Assembly: GCF_036226685.1 (NCBI RefSeq)
Contig: NZ_CP109009.1
Location: 2,666,001 to 2,730,000, forward strand
Source of the DNA: Streptomyces sp. NBC_00690
Lineage (GTDB): Bacteria > Actinomycetota > Actinomycetes > Streptomycetales > Streptomycetaceae
Direction: 5' to 3'
Length of the DNA stretch: 64,000 nt
The translations under genes and the position numbers were made by a program. Under the pieces are notes generated by a model that was not told the origin of the DNA, did no database searches, and saw nothing but the letters and a program-made list of their open reading frames with translations. Below are positions 42,091 to 53,218 of the stretch, one piece after another; positions within the stretch are counted from its first letter, which is position 1, and each line of letters opens with the position of its first letter.

Positions 42091-43305
42091 ATGACAGCCT
42101 GTGCCATCGAGTCCGCCGCGCGGGACACGGCGCCGGAAGCAATTCGTACGCGAGCGGCGTCGAGCGCGTTCACGATCACGGCGAACGGCGCCTACGGGGC
42201 GCGGCTGGCGGGGGCGGGTGAGGCCCTGTTCCCCGAGCGATGGACGCTCCGGGGGTCCGCGCCGCACGCCGTACCGCTGCCGCTGGCCCAGCCCGAGGAG
42301 GCGGGTACCGACCTTCAGCCGCTCGCCGACGGGAGGGTGCTGATCCGGCGACCTGTGGCCGGGCGGCATCTCTTCTCGCTGCTGTATCCCGCGGGTCCGG
42401 GAACGGGAGAGCTTCCCATCGGCGGGATCGAGACGCCCGACCTCGTACTGCTTCCGCCCGCGCCCGACGGCCGCAGCGTCTATGCGATCGCCCCCGGGGA
42501 ACGGGTCTCCGCGATCTGGCTGGTGACGGACGGCGCCTTCGGTCCCGAGCAGTTGGCCGTCGTACCGGGACACTGCTCGGGAGGGGTGTGGCTGGACCGC
42601 GAAGGGCGCATGCTGGCCCTCGATCGCCGGTTGGACGGGGGTCCGCGCAAGTCGATCGCCGTGGACCTGCGGCGCCGCGGCGAAGTGATGCCGCTGCTCC
42701 AGGTCGCCGACGGCAGCGAGGACCGGTTGCTCCTGGCCGACGCGGACAGCGGACTGCTGCTGATCCGGTCGGACGCGCCGGGACGGGACCGGCTCGGGTG
42801 GGGCGTGTGGGGAAGCGGGCTGCCGATCCGATTCCCCAAGTCCCTACAGCCGACGGATCCCGCAGTGACCGTGACCCCCTTCGCCCTCCAGTCGGGGCGG
42901 TCGCTGGCGCCGGAGCGTTGCGCGGTGGCGTTGTGCGTCCGGGGCGGCGACGGCAGTGCACACCTCGGGGTCTGGCGGCCCGAGGGGCGCCGACTCCACC
43001 AACGGCCAGGGCCTGACGGCTGGCTGACCGGTGCGGGGTGGTGGGACCCGAACGGCGTGCTGGGGCTACCGGTGGTGACCCCGGCGATGCCGTGCGCCAT
43101 CGCCCGGATCGGCACGGCGAGCGTCTTCACCGACGGCCGGCGCACGATGGTCGAGGCGCTCGACAGCGATCTGCGGAACGCGGACGCCGGAGGGGTCGCG
43201 CAAGCCCCGTCCAGCACCGGCCGTGGAGTCCCGGGCGCACCGGACGGCTACCGACCGATCCCGTTGCAGCAGGCACCGCTCGGTGGACGCATCGGTCCTG
43301 GTTAG
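42091..43305 (+). CDS. Conserved hypothetical protein, beta-rich
   Basis: A 404-residue protein without recognised catalytic motifs or membrane segments. It is beta-rich with repeated short patches such as GRVLIRRPVAGRHLFSLLYP, GGVWLDREGRMLALDR and GSAHLGVWRPEGRRL, suggesting a propeller-like fold. ATG 42091 is eight bases after GGAGGTG. A 50-base gap separates it from the small disordered-protein gene, so they may be cotranscribed. Function unknown. Confidence 0.72.
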   Translation: MTACAIESAARDTAPEAIRTRAASSAFTITANGAYGARLAGAGEALFPERWTLRGSAPHAVPLPLAQPEEAGTDLQPLADGRVLIRRPVAGRHLFSLLYPAGPGTGELPIGGIETPDLVLLPPAPDGRSVYAIAPGERVSAIWLVTDGAFGPEQLAVVPGHCSGGVWLDREGRMLALDRRLDGGPRKSIAVDLRRRGEVMPLLQVADGSEDRLLLADADSGLLLIRSDAPGRDRLGWGVWGSGLPIRFPKSLQPTDPAVTVTPFALQSGRSLAPERCAVALCVRGGDGSAHLGVWRPEGRRLHQRPGPDGWLTGAGWWDPNGVLGLPVVTPAMPCAIARIGTASVFTDGRRTMVEALDSDLRNADAGGVAQAPSSTGRGVPGAPDGYRPIPLQQAPLGGRIGPG

Positions 43306-43355
43306 ACTTTTCGCCCTCAAAGTCATTCAGCGACTACAACGGGGGGCAGTCCCAC

Positions 43356-43526
43356 ATGTCTAAAGCCGGAACCGACACGATCGAGACGCCTGCGCACGAG
43401 GCGACGGAGTCTGCGGCCAACGGCGCTGGAAAGCACCGGGGGGTGGCGGCTGCTGCGGAGGACTCCGCAGCAGAACCGCATGGCAAGCACCGCCGCCAGG
43501 GGTCATCGGGCGCGGCGACGAGCTGA
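43356..43526 (+). CDS. Small disordered hypothetical protein
   Basis: A 56-residue Ala/Glu/His/Lys-rich protein (MSKAGTDTIETPAHEATESA ... GKHRG ... GKHRRQGSSG). Two GKHR motifs spaced 26 residues apart suggest a basic nucleic acid-contacting or unstructured tail. GGGGGGC precedes the ATG. I recall similar short proteins at this position in other streptomycetes, but no function is known. Confidence 0.65.
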   Translation: MSKAGTDTIETPAHEATESAANGAGKHRGVAAAAEDSAAEPHGKHRRQGSSGAATS

Positions 43527-43566
43527 CGAGGAATGAGGGCCCTCGACCAGGGCCCTTCGGCTGGAA

Positions 43567-43602
43567 CCGGTTTCCCCCGCTGCTCCGGCGCGGGGGAACC
43601 GG
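43567..43602. terminator. Stem-loop terminator
   Basis: CCGGTTTCCCCCGC at 43567-43580 pairs with the strand ending at 43602, with one unpaired base, forming a GC-rich hairpin just after the small ORF. A second inverted repeat (GGGCCCT/AGGGCCC) lies immediately upstream at about 43539-43557. Confidence 0.65.
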
Positions 43603-43716
43603 ACCCGGTTCTGCGTGGTCTCGGCACTGGGGTCTCGGCGGCGACGTGCGTGTTCGCTGCGTGATGCCGGAGGCGTCCTCCCAGGTCGCGGACGTTTCCG
43701 CACCTACGATGACGCC

Positions 43717-44175
43717 GTGGAAGAGATGCCGCGGGACCATCGCCCCGCCCCCTCGTTGCGCATCCTGCTCGCCGAGGACGACAGCGGGCAGCACGGCGCA
43801 CTCGCACTGCTCCTCGGGCTGGTGCCGGAGTTCCATGTGATCGCCGAGGTGGGACGCGGTGACGAGGTGGTCCGGACGGCGCTGGAGACCCGGCCCGACA
43901 TCGCCCTGCTGGAGGTCGAACTCCCCGGGCTGAACGGGCTGGACGCCGCAGCGGCACTGCGGGAAGAGGTACCGGAGTGCCGAGTGGTGATCCTGGCGAC
44001 CTCATCCCGTCCCGGCCAGTTGCGCCGGGCACTCGACGCCGGGGTGTCGGGCTTCGTGGTGAAGGACGGCCCGGTGGACGACTTGGCACGGACGGTGCGC
44101 AGGGTGCTCACCGGCGAGGTGGTCATCGATCCGGCGTTGGCGAAAGGCGAGTTGGACGGGGAGCCGCAACCCTGA
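43717..44175 (+). CDS. Stand-alone receiver-like protein without the phospho-Asp
   Basis: A 152-residue protein matching the receiver half of NarL/DesR-type response regulators: LRILLAEDDSGQHGAL (acidic pair kept), EVGRGDEVV, RPDIALLEVELPGLNGLDAA, VSGFVVKDGPVDDLA, then the usual end of the receiver, VIDPALA. The family phosphorylation site LLDxExPG reads LLEVELPG, so the Asp is Glu. The conserved Thr/Ser on beta-4 is altered (ILATSS). The protein stops where the LuxR-type helix-turn-helix would begin, and no remnant follows. GTG 43717 or ATG 43726 are candidate starts. It is either a decayed regulator or a constitutive decoy receiver; no kinase is adjacent. Confidence 0.65.
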   Translation: MEEMPRDHRPAPSLRILLAEDDSGQHGALALLLGLVPEFHVIAEVGRGDEVVRTALETRPDIALLEVELPGLNGLDAAAALREEVPECRVVILATSSRPGQLRRALDAGVSGFVVKDGPVDDLARTVRRVLTGEVVIDPALAKGELDGEPQP

Positions 44176-44266
44176 CCGCCCGTCGCTGCCGACCCCTGCT
44201 GGGGTCCCCGCGCACCGCCCGGGAGTATGTGCATGGCCCCCGGCCGGGCACTGCCCGCGCAGGACG

Positions 44267-46591
<2,325 letters not shown>

Positions 46592-46730
46592 CCTGCCGCA
46601 AAACCGCACTTCCCTCCTTCAGGACGCCACGGCACCGGGAGCCCCCGAACCGGCCCGGCCGGCGTCCGACGCGCCCACGACATCCCGTCGAACCGGACGG
46701 AACCGTCAAAGAGGCCCTACGATCGCCGAC

Positions 46731-47672
46731 GTGCCGCACGACGAGACCGCAGCAACGCCCATGCCGGCCGCCCCCGGGCGCCGCCGGCCTTCCGGAGTCC
46801 TGATCGCCCTCGCCCTCAGCATCGTCGCCCTGCTGGCGGGTTCGCTGACGGGCTGGCTGTTGTCGCGGTCCACGGGCGAACCGTCCGACGCGAAGGGGCC
46901 GTCGGCGGGCGTCGCATCCGGGTCCCCGGCACCGTCACCGAGTGGTCGGACGGCCGACGCCGAAGCACCGTCGGCACCGAGCAGCCGCGAGGCGCGCGGC
47001 AGCCTCGCCGGCAAGACCGTGGTCATCGACCCGGGGCACAATCCCGGCAACTTCCGGCATCCCGAGGAGATCGGGCGGCTGGTCGACGCGGGAACCCATC
47101 GCAAGGAATGCGACACCACCGGCACCTCCACCAACAACGGCTACACGGAGGCCGAGTTCACCCGGGATGTGTCACAACGGCTGCGCAAGCTGTTGGAACG
47201 ACAGGGCGCCCGCGTCTCCTTCACCCATGACGGCGACCGCCCCTTCGGTCCCTGTGTGGACGAACGGGCCCGCCGCGGCAACGAGGCGAAGGCGGACGCC
47301 GTCATCTCGGTCCACGCCGACGGCTCCGGCAGGGGCAATCGCGGCTTCCATATGATCCTGCCCGGTCCGGTCACCACCGGCTCGGCCGACACCACGGGGA
47401 TCATCGGCCCCTCCCGGGAGCTGGGCGAGCGCATCGCCGACGGCTTCGCCCGTACGACCGGCAGCGCCCGCTCGAACTACGTCGGCAACGGCAGCGGTCT
47501 GCACGTCCGTACGGATCTCGGCGGGCTCAATCTGTCCACCGTGCCGAAAGTCTTCATCGAGTGCGGCAACATGCGGGACGCCCAGGACGCAGCCCTGCTG
47601 ACCAGCCCCCGCTGGCGGCAGTCGGCCGCGCGGGGCATCGCCTCGGGACTCCAGGACTTCTTGGTGAAATGA
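46731..47672 (+). CDS. N-acetylmuramoyl-L-alanine amidase (Amidase_3)
   Basis: A 313-residue cell-wall hydrolase. One N-terminal membrane segment (VLIALALSIVALLAGSLTGW) and a Ser/Pro linker place the catalytic domain outside. Zinc-site motifs: VVIDPGHNPGNF (His1), a conserved Glu in the GYTEAEF helix, ISVHADGSG (His2) and FIECGNMRD with the catalytic Glu. A large insertion with two Cys (KECDTTG and GPCVDERA) is typical of the actinobacterial CwlM/Rv3717 type. GTG start. It cleaves the amide between muramic acid and the stem peptide. Monocistronic. Confidence 0.9.
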   Translation: MPHDETAATPMPAAPGRRRPSGVLIALALSIVALLAGSLTGWLLSRSTGEPSDAKGPSAGVASGSPAPSPSGRTADAEAPSAPSSREARGSLAGKTVVIDPGHNPGNFRHPEEIGRLVDAGTHRKECDTTGTSTNNGYTEAEFTRDVSQRLRKLLERQGARVSFTHDGDRPFGPCVDERARRGNEAKADAVISVHADGSGRGNRGFHMILPGPVTTGSADTTGIIGPSRELGERIADGFARTTGSARSNYVGNGSGLHVRTDLGGLNLSTVPKVFIECGNMRDAQDAALLTSPRWRQSAARGIASGLQDFLVK

Positions 47673-47984
47673 GCAGCTCAGCCGGGGTGCACTGCGCTCC
47701 GGACCGCCGTGGGCACACCGGGTTCGGCGAGTTGTTCGCAGCCACCACAGGGGTGTTCGATCCACTGTTCCATCGCACCGGTCGCGGATTCCGATAGCGT
47801 CTCGATCAGGCCGCTGATCAGAGGCGGGTGCCATCACCTGGCAGACGTCCTGATCGGGCAGACGATAGATTCACCCTACGATGGCACGTCACCCCCGAGC
47901 CATGTGCTGCACAAACCTCCTCCAGCGGCAGCGATGACCGCCCGTTGAGATGACCGACAGACGACCGACAAAGGACTTCGTTAC
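47673..47984. other. Intergenic region, nothing assigned
   Basis: 312 bases between the amidase and the membrane-protein gene. No supported gene. There are short CTGATC repeats around 47808-47856 but no clear hairpin or promoter that I can defend. Confidence 0.4.
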
Positions 47985-48806
47985 GTGAACATCCGCTCCC
48001 TCACACGAGGCGATGGCGTGGTGATCGGAGCAGCGGTACTGCTGTTCATCGCCTCGTTCCTCAGCACGTTCGACTGCGAGGCCACGTGCGGAGAGATTTC
48101 CGCCTGGGACAGCGGGTCCCTGCTCCTCAGCGTCTATCTGGCCGGCATCATCAGTGCGGCGCTGATCGTCCTCTCCCATCTGTTGCCCCGGCCGCCGAAG
48201 GTCCTCGGTCTGGAACTCGGCCAGATCGGACTCGTACTGGCCGTCTTCACCGCCTGGTCCGCGCTCGGTGCGATCTTCGACCCGGCCGGTTCCCTGAGCG
48301 ACGGCGGGATCTCCTTCGACGCGGGCGCGGGCCTGATCATCGGCTTCATCGCCGCACTGGTACTGGCCGCGGGTGCGGTCGGCAACCAGCTGATCGGCGC
48401 GCTCAAGGCTCCGCTGATCGGCGCCCCGCGGCCGGCGGCCCCCGCAGCGCCCTACAGCGGTCAGCCGCAGGCCGGTTACGGCTACCCGGGAGCCCAGCAG
48501 CAGCCCTACCCCCAGCAGGGTCAGCCGCAGCAGCCCCAGCAGCAGGGCCAGCAGCCCTCATACGGTGGACAGCCGCAGCACGGACCCGCCGCGGCCCAGG
48601 GCGGGGGCGACTTCGCTCCGTTCTGGTTCGCGGTGCCGGTGGCCCGTCCGCTGTACGGCGAGGACGGCTCGCCCACCCCGATCGCGGAACTCGCGCCGGG
48701 CACCTGGTACCTGGCCGTCGACCAGCGCGGCCAGGGTCTGATCGCCCAGACCCAGGACGGCCGCCGCGGTCTGCTCCAGGACACCACGGGCATCCAGCGC
48801 GGCTGA
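47985..48806 (+). CDS. Membrane protein with Gln/Pro-rich linker and C-terminal soluble domain
   Basis: A 273-residue protein. Four membrane segments (about 14-30, 47-64, 74-95, 110-140) are followed by a low-complexity QPQ/PQQ linker (about 150-205) and a ~65-residue C-terminal globular part (FAPFWFAVPVARPLYGEDGS ... GTWYLAVDQRGQGLIAQTQ). The first loop contains two Cys (DCEATCGE), possibly a disulfide outside. Similar DUF5336-like proteins are common in actinobacteria, with unknown function. A strong hairpin follows at 48820. Confidence 0.7.
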   Translation: MNIRSLTRGDGVVIGAAVLLFIASFLSTFDCEATCGEISAWDSGSLLLSVYLAGIISAALIVLSHLLPRPPKVLGLELGQIGLVLAVFTAWSALGAIFDPAGSLSDGGISFDAGAGLIIGFIAALVLAAGAVGNQLIGALKAPLIGAPRPAAPAAPYSGQPQAGYGYPGAQQQPYPQQGQPQQPQQQGQQPSYGGQPQHGPAAAQGGGDFAPFWFAVPVARPLYGEDGSPTPIAELAPGTWYLAVDQRGQGLIAQTQDGRRGLLQDTTGIQRG

Positions 48807-48819
48807 GCCCCGAACACCG

Positions 48820-48853
48820 ATGGCCCTCCGCCCCGCAAGGGGTGGAGGGCCAT
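48820..48853. terminator. Stem-loop terminator
   Basis: A 15-base stem (48820-48834 with 48839-48853, one mismatch) and GCAA tetraloop, 14 bases after the membrane-protein stop codon. Confidence 0.85.
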
Positions 48854-48920
48854 TGCCGTTCTCCAACCGCTGACATAGCCTGACGCCTCGTCAAAAACCC
48901 TTGTGGGTAGCGGAGGTGCC

Positions 48921-49931
48921 ATGCGACTGGGACTCGCTCTCGGCCATTGGGGCCGTGGACCGACCCCCGGCCATCTCGATCTCGCCCGCGAGGCCGAACG
49001 CATCGGCTACCACTCGGTGTGGACGGGCGAGACTTGGGGCTCCGACGCATTCACACCACTGGTCTGGATCGCCGCCCACACCTCACGCATCCATCTGGGC
49101 ACCGCGGTCGCCCAGATGGCGGCCCGCACCCCCGTCGCGACCGCGATGCACGCGCTCACCCTGGACCACCTCTCGGGCGGACGCATGATGCTCGGTCTTG
49201 GTCTGTCGCAACCCCCGGTGGTGGAGGGCTGGTACGGACGCCCCTTCCCGGCAAGTCCGCTGGCTGCGGCGAGGGAGTACGTGGAAATCGTCCGCCAGGT
49301 GCTGCGACGGGAGGCCCCGGTGGAGCTCGACGGCCGCTACCACCGCCATCCCCACCCCGGCGAGGACGGCACGGTCCGGGCAGAGCCCCTGAAGTCGATC
49401 ACTCATCCGCTCCGTGCCGACCTTCCGATCCTGCTCGGCGCGGAGGGCCCGAAGAACGTCGCACAGACGACCCGCATCGCGGACGGCTGGCTTCCGCTGT
49501 ACTGGTCGCCGCTCCGCACCGATGTGCACAAGGAGGCGCTGACCGGCTTAGCCAAGGGTTTCACCGTCGCCCCGATGGCCCGTGCACAGGTCTGCGACGA
49601 CATCTCGGAAGGGCTCCTCCCGGTCAAGGCGATGCTCGGTTCCTATCTCGGCGGCACCGGTCACACCACCGGTGCCTTCCACGCCGATCTGATGGCGCGC
49701 ATGGGGTACGAGTCAGAGGCGCGGCACATCCAGGCCCTGTTCGCCCAGGGACGCCGTCGGGAAGCGGTCCTCGCGGTGCCGGACGCCTTCGCGGACGAGA
49801 TATCGCTCGTCGGGCCGCGGGAACGCATCGCCGAGCGGCTTGAGTTGTGGCGTTCCGGCCCGGTGACGGACCTGCTGCTCACCTCGCCCGACCTCCAGAC
49901 GCTGCGGGTGATGGCGGAGTTGGTGCTCTGA
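48921..49931 (+). CDS. LLM-class F420-dependent oxidoreductase
   Basis: A 336-residue luciferase-like TIM-barrel enzyme. Features are MRLGLALGHWGRGPTPGHLD at strand 1, AREAERIGYHSVWTGETWG, RIHLGTAVAQMAARTPVATA and GRMMLGLGLSQPPVVEGWYG. DLPILLGAEGPKNVAQT and IADGWLPLYWSP follow in the second half. This branch uses F420 rather than FMN in actinobacteria; substrate unknown. ATG 48921 is preceded by GGAGGTG. Monocistronic. Confidence 0.87.
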   Translation: MRLGLALGHWGRGPTPGHLDLAREAERIGYHSVWTGETWGSDAFTPLVWIAAHTSRIHLGTAVAQMAARTPVATAMHALTLDHLSGGRMMLGLGLSQPPVVEGWYGRPFPASPLAAAREYVEIVRQVLRREAPVELDGRYHRHPHPGEDGTVRAEPLKSITHPLRADLPILLGAEGPKNVAQTTRIADGWLPLYWSPLRTDVHKEALTGLAKGFTVAPMARAQVCDDISEGLLPVKAMLGSYLGGTGHTTGAFHADLMARMGYESEARHIQALFAQGRRREAVLAVPDAFADEISLVGPRERIAERLELWRSGPVTDLLLTSPDLQTLRVMAELVL

Positions 49932-50039
49932 GCCCCGCAGGAGCCGGCCGGGTGCTCCACACTGCGTCCGATCGAACGAGTACCCCAAGCCGGCGCCGTA
50001 CGGCACGGACCGCAGGGCAGCCCCGATCCGTGCGGCAGG

Positions 50040-50594
50040 TCAGCCGCCCCCGAGCTGGGAGAGGTTCGGCACCTTCTCGGTGACCTTCACCCCCGCGTCC
50101 TGGCCCGCCTTCTTCACATCGTTGATGACGTCCTGGAAGGCGTTGATGTCGGTGGCGCTCGCATCGCCGTCCCGGATCTTGGTTCCCAGGTTCTTGAGCG
50201 AGTCGATGCCGGCAGTCAGGGGGGCGACGGCCTTGGCCAGCAGTTCATCGCCCTTGGCATTGTTCACCGCGGCCTGCAACCGGTTGTATGCGAAGGCTCC
50301 TGCCAGCCCGGCCTTCACCAACGTGAAAGTGCGGCCGTCCGCTCCCTTGGCGAACCTTCCGTCGCGGTAGGGCTTGACGATCCACTGGTAGATCGCACCC
50401 GCCGCGAGTGAGGCGTTCGCGACGAACTTGGTCTTGGCGTACTTCTGCGCCTGTGTCGAGCTGGTGGAGCTGGGTGATGTCGACGCCGAGGACGAACCGG
50501 AGCCGTTGTCGTCACCGCAGGCCACGGCCCCGCCCAGCAGTGCGACGCACAGCACCAGCGCGGCCAGGGCGCGGCGTACCGGATGTCGGAACAC
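50040..50594 (-). CDS. Putative lipoprotein, four-helix type
   Basis: A 184-residue exported protein. The signal (RRALAALVLCVALLGG) ends in GAVACGDD, a usable lipobox, followed by a Ser/Thr linker and a helical domain. The domain has several aligned Ala/Lys helices (KFVANASLAAGAIYQWIVKP; AGAFAYNRLQAAVNNAKGDE), consistent with a helical bundle. I recall similar hypothetical lipoproteins in other Streptomyces; role unknown. Confidence 0.72.
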   Translation of the reverse strand: MFRHPVRRALAALVLCVALLGGAVACGDDNGSGSSSASTSPSSTSSTQAQKYAKTKFVANASLAAGAIYQWIVKPYRDGRFAKGADGRTFTLVKAGLAGAFAYNRLQAAVNNAKGDELLAKAVAPLTAGIDSLKNLGTKIRDGDASATDINAFQDVINDVKKAGQDAGVKVTEKVPNLSQLGGG

Positions 50595-50856
50595 GGCAGA
50601 CCTCCCTGAGGGACTGTTCTGGCAGCGTCACCCGATCGGCCGCATTCCGCCACTCGGGCGAGCCCGTGCGGGTGACCTCCAGGTGCCCGCCCCGGGCGGG
50701 CAGGGCATGTACGCAGACAAGAGCAGCGGCCTGGACAGGGGCCTGGGCTGACCCGGCCGGAGACACACGGTCCGGGCAAGGGAGGCCAAGGGGAGGCCAG
50801 GGGGGACATGACAAGAAGGCGGGTTTCACAGGCGCACAAGCGGCAACACGAGGGCT

Positions 50857-51150
50857 ATGAGTCCTCGTCATCGCAGTGGAACCCACCAGGCCGCGACGGT
50901 CATAGCGATCGTCGCGGATGTCATGGCCCTGATCCTGGGGTTGTGGATCTTGATGTATCTCCTGGACGCCAACCGGGCCAACGACCTGGTCGCGTTCGTC
51001 CAGGACACCGCCCGCTGGCTGGCGGGCTGGTCGTACGACCTGTTCACCTTCGACGCCGCTTGGGCGCGCGTGGTCGCCGGGTACGGTCTGGCCGCGGTTG
51101 TGTACCTGTTCATCGGGCACGCCGTCGCCGGAAGCCTGCGCCGCCGCTGA
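50857..51150 (+). CDS. Small two-segment membrane protein
   Basis: A 97-residue protein with membrane segments at about 12-35 (ATVIAIVADVMALILGLWIL) and 68-90 (RVVAGYGLAAVVYLFIGHAV). An aromatic loop between them (WLAGWSYDLF) and an Arg-rich C terminus suggest both termini are cytosolic. Function unknown. A palindromic hairpin follows. Confidence 0.7.
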   Translation: MSPRHRSGTHQAATVIAIVADVMALILGLWILMYLLDANRANDLVAFVQDTARWLAGWSYDLFTFDAAWARVVAGYGLAAVVYLFIGHAVAGSLRRR

Positions 51151-51155
51151 GCCGT

Positions 51156-51185
51156 CCGGTGCCCGCCCGGCCGGGTGGGCACCGG
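51156..51185. terminator. Palindromic terminator between convergent genes
   Basis: A near-perfect 30-base palindrome (CCGGTGCCC and GGGCACCGG arms around CCCGG/CCGGG), six bases after the small membrane-protein gene and 62 before the toroid gene's stop on the other strand. Confidence 0.75.
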
Positions 51186-51247
51186 AAGCCAGGCCGTGTC
51201 CGACACACCCCCGCCCGGTCTTCGGGCGGACGGGATGTCGGCACCAC

Positions 51248-52324
51248 CTAGCAGCAGTCCGGAGCCAGCCCCCGCGGCAGTCGTTCCCCACCGAAGACCG
51301 CGGTGGTCGCCTCATCTCCCCCGAGGGCGGCCACCGCCAACAGCAGTGAGCCGGCCGTCCAGGTGGTCCGTTCCTCGGGCCACATCGCGCGGTTGCCCTC
51401 GAAGACGTAACCCGTCCAGTACATCCCGTCGTCCGCCCGCAGGTGCGCTATCGACTGGAGGACGTCCAACGCCCGGTCGGACTCCCCCATCGCCCAGAGC
51501 GCCAGGGCCAGTTCACAGCTCTCGCCGCCGGTGACCCACGGATTGGGCAGCACGCACCGCACCCCGAGTCCTGGCACCACGAATTCGTCCCAGCGCTCGG
51601 CGATCCGTGCGGTGGCCCGGGCGCCCGTGACCGCGCCGCCCAGGATCGGGTAGTACCAGTCCATGGAGTAGTGGCTCTTGTCGAGGAAGCGCTCGGGGTG
51701 GTGGTCTATCGCGTGTTCCAGGGCGCCGGTCGCCAACTCCCAGTCCGGCTGGGGTTCTTCCCGCTCATCGGCGATCGCCAGCGCACAGCGCAGCGCGTGG
51801 TGGATCGAGGAACTGCCCGTCAGGAGTGCGTCCGTGACCGGCGCCCCTCCCGCCTCCGGCGCTTCACGCTTCCAGCCGATCTGACCGCCCGGCAACTGGT
51901 GCAGCAGCACGAACTCGACCGACGCGTAGACCATCGGCCACATGCGGTCCAAGAAGCCCTCGTCCCCGGTGGCGAGGTAGTGGTGCCAGACGCCGACGGT
52001 GGGATAGGCGCAGAAGTTGGTTTCCCGGGACCGGTCGACGGGCTGCTCCGCATCGCCGTCCCGGTAGGCCGCGTACCAGGAGCCGTCCTGGTTCTGGTGC
52101 CGCTGGAGCCATCCGTACGCCCGTGCCGCGGCCTCGTGCTCACCGGCCGCGTCCAGCGCCATGGCGGCTTCGGTGTGGTCCCACGGGTCGAGGTGGTGCC
52201 CGGGGAACCAGGGGATCGCGCCGTCCTCGCGTTGGATGGCGCGCACGCCCGCAACGGTCGCATCCGCCTGCTCGGCCGTGAGCACCCCGGGCAGGACGAG
52301 GTGTTCGGTCCGAGGGGTGGTCAT
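51248..52324 (-). CDS. Alpha/alpha-toroid protein (prenyltransferase/terpene-cyclase-like fold)
   Basis: A 358-residue soluble protein with repeated helical hairpins of the alpha/alpha-toroid type: REDGAIPWFPGHHLDPWDHT, EAAARAYGWLQRHQNQDGSW, SETNFCAYPTVGVWHHYLAT-like region, and YWTGYVFEGNRAMWPEERTT. HLDPWDH may be an active-site motif; the fold is also used by glycoside hydrolases such as glucoamylase (GH15) and lyases, so a sugar-active role is equally possible. Third gene of an operon; ATGA overlap with the methyltransferase. Usually annotated 'prenyltransferase', which I regard as a fold label only. Confidence 0.72.
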   Translation of the reverse strand: MTTPRTEHLVLPGVLTAEQADATVAGVRAIQREDGAIPWFPGHHLDPWDHTEAAMALDAAGEHEAAARAYGWLQRHQNQDGSWYAAYRDGDAEQPVDRSRETNFCAYPTVGVWHHYLATGDEGFLDRMWPMVYASVEFVLLHQLPGGQIGWKREAPEAGGAPVTDALLTGSSSIHHALRCALAIADEREEPQPDWELATGALEHAIDHHPERFLDKSHYSMDWYYPILGGAVTGARATARIAERWDEFVVPGLGVRCVLPNPWVTGGESCELALALWAMGESDRALDVLQSIAHLRADDGMYWTGYVFEGNRAMWPEERTTWTAGSLLLAVAALGGDEATTAVFGGERLPRGLAPDCC

Positions 52325-53052
52325 GCCGTGGTCCGGGGCAGTTGGGGCTTGGTCGCGTAGGCCACGAAACTCTTGCCGATCAGTGGGTTGAGCGCCTGCT
52401 CGGCCAGCCGGGTCGCCAGCGGTTTCTTCATGATGTCCCACACGAGGAGCTTGTGATACGCCTTCACCGGCAGGACCTGGTCGTTGTCCACGCCGAAGGC
52501 GCACTTCAGCCACCAGTAGGGGCTGTGCAGCGCATGGGCGTGATGGGTGCCGTAGGTGACCAACCCGGCTTCCTCGATCCGGGCCAGCAGTTCATCGGCC
52601 TTGTAGATGCGGATGTGTCCGCCCTCAACCTCGTGGTAGGCATCGCTGAGGGTCCAGCAGATCTTCTCGGGGCCATAGCGGGGGACGGTGATCGCGATCC
52701 GCCCGCCCGGTTTGAGGACGCGGACCATCTCGGCCAGTACGCCCTTGTCGTCGTGGATGTGTTCCATCACTTCGGAGATGATCACGACGTCGAAGGTGGC
52801 GTCGGGGAAGGGCAGTTGGAGCGCGTCCCCTTCCATCGCGGTGGCGGTGGCGCCCGCGGGTGCCTCCCCCGCCTCCTTCATCGCGGCGAACCAGGTGGCG
52901 ACCTCGCGGATCTCCTCGCCGTTGCGGTCGACCGCCACGACCTGTGCGCCCCTGCGGTAGCACTCGAAGGCGTGCCGGCCGGCGCCGCAGCCGAGGTCGA
53001 GCACGCGGTCGCCCGCAGCGAGGGGGAACCGGGAGAAGTCGACGGTCAGCAC
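52321..53052 (-). CDS. Class I SAM-dependent methyltransferase
   Basis: A 243-residue methyltransferase of the Methyltransf_11 type: RVLDLGCGAGRHAFE (motif I), VVAVDRNGEEI (acidic residue), GDALQLPFPDATFDVVIISE (motif II/III), LKPGGRIAITVP, and late YGPEKICWTLSDAYH. GTG 53052 was chosen because it sits directly before the conserved LTVDFSRFPL start and downstream of the glycosyltransferase stop. It is second in the operon, and its TGA overlaps the next ATG. The preceding 160 bases contain imperfect GGCAAC repeats. Confidence 0.84.
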   Translation of the reverse strand: MLTVDFSRFPLAAGDRVLDLGCGAGRHAFECYRRGAQVVAVDRNGEEIREVATWFAAMKEAGEAPAGATATAMEGDALQLPFPDATFDVVIISEVMEHIHDDKGVLAEMVRVLKPGGRIAITVPRYGPEKICWTLSDAYHEVEGGHIRIYKADELLARIEEAGLVTYGTHHAHALHSPYWWLKCAFGVDNDQVLPVKAYHKLLVWDIMKKPLATRLAEQALNPLIGKSFVAYATKPQLPRTTA

Positions 53053-53218
53053 GGAATCCAGCCTTCGCGGTCGAGAGGGGTCAGTGGCGGCAAGGACGGC
53101 AGAAACGGCAACGGCAACAACAGTGTCAACGAGACCGGCGACAACGGCTGGGACGGCAGAGGCAACAGGGGTACGGAGCACGGCCGCCGGGATCGGGGCG
53201 TCCGGCCGGTGGACGATG

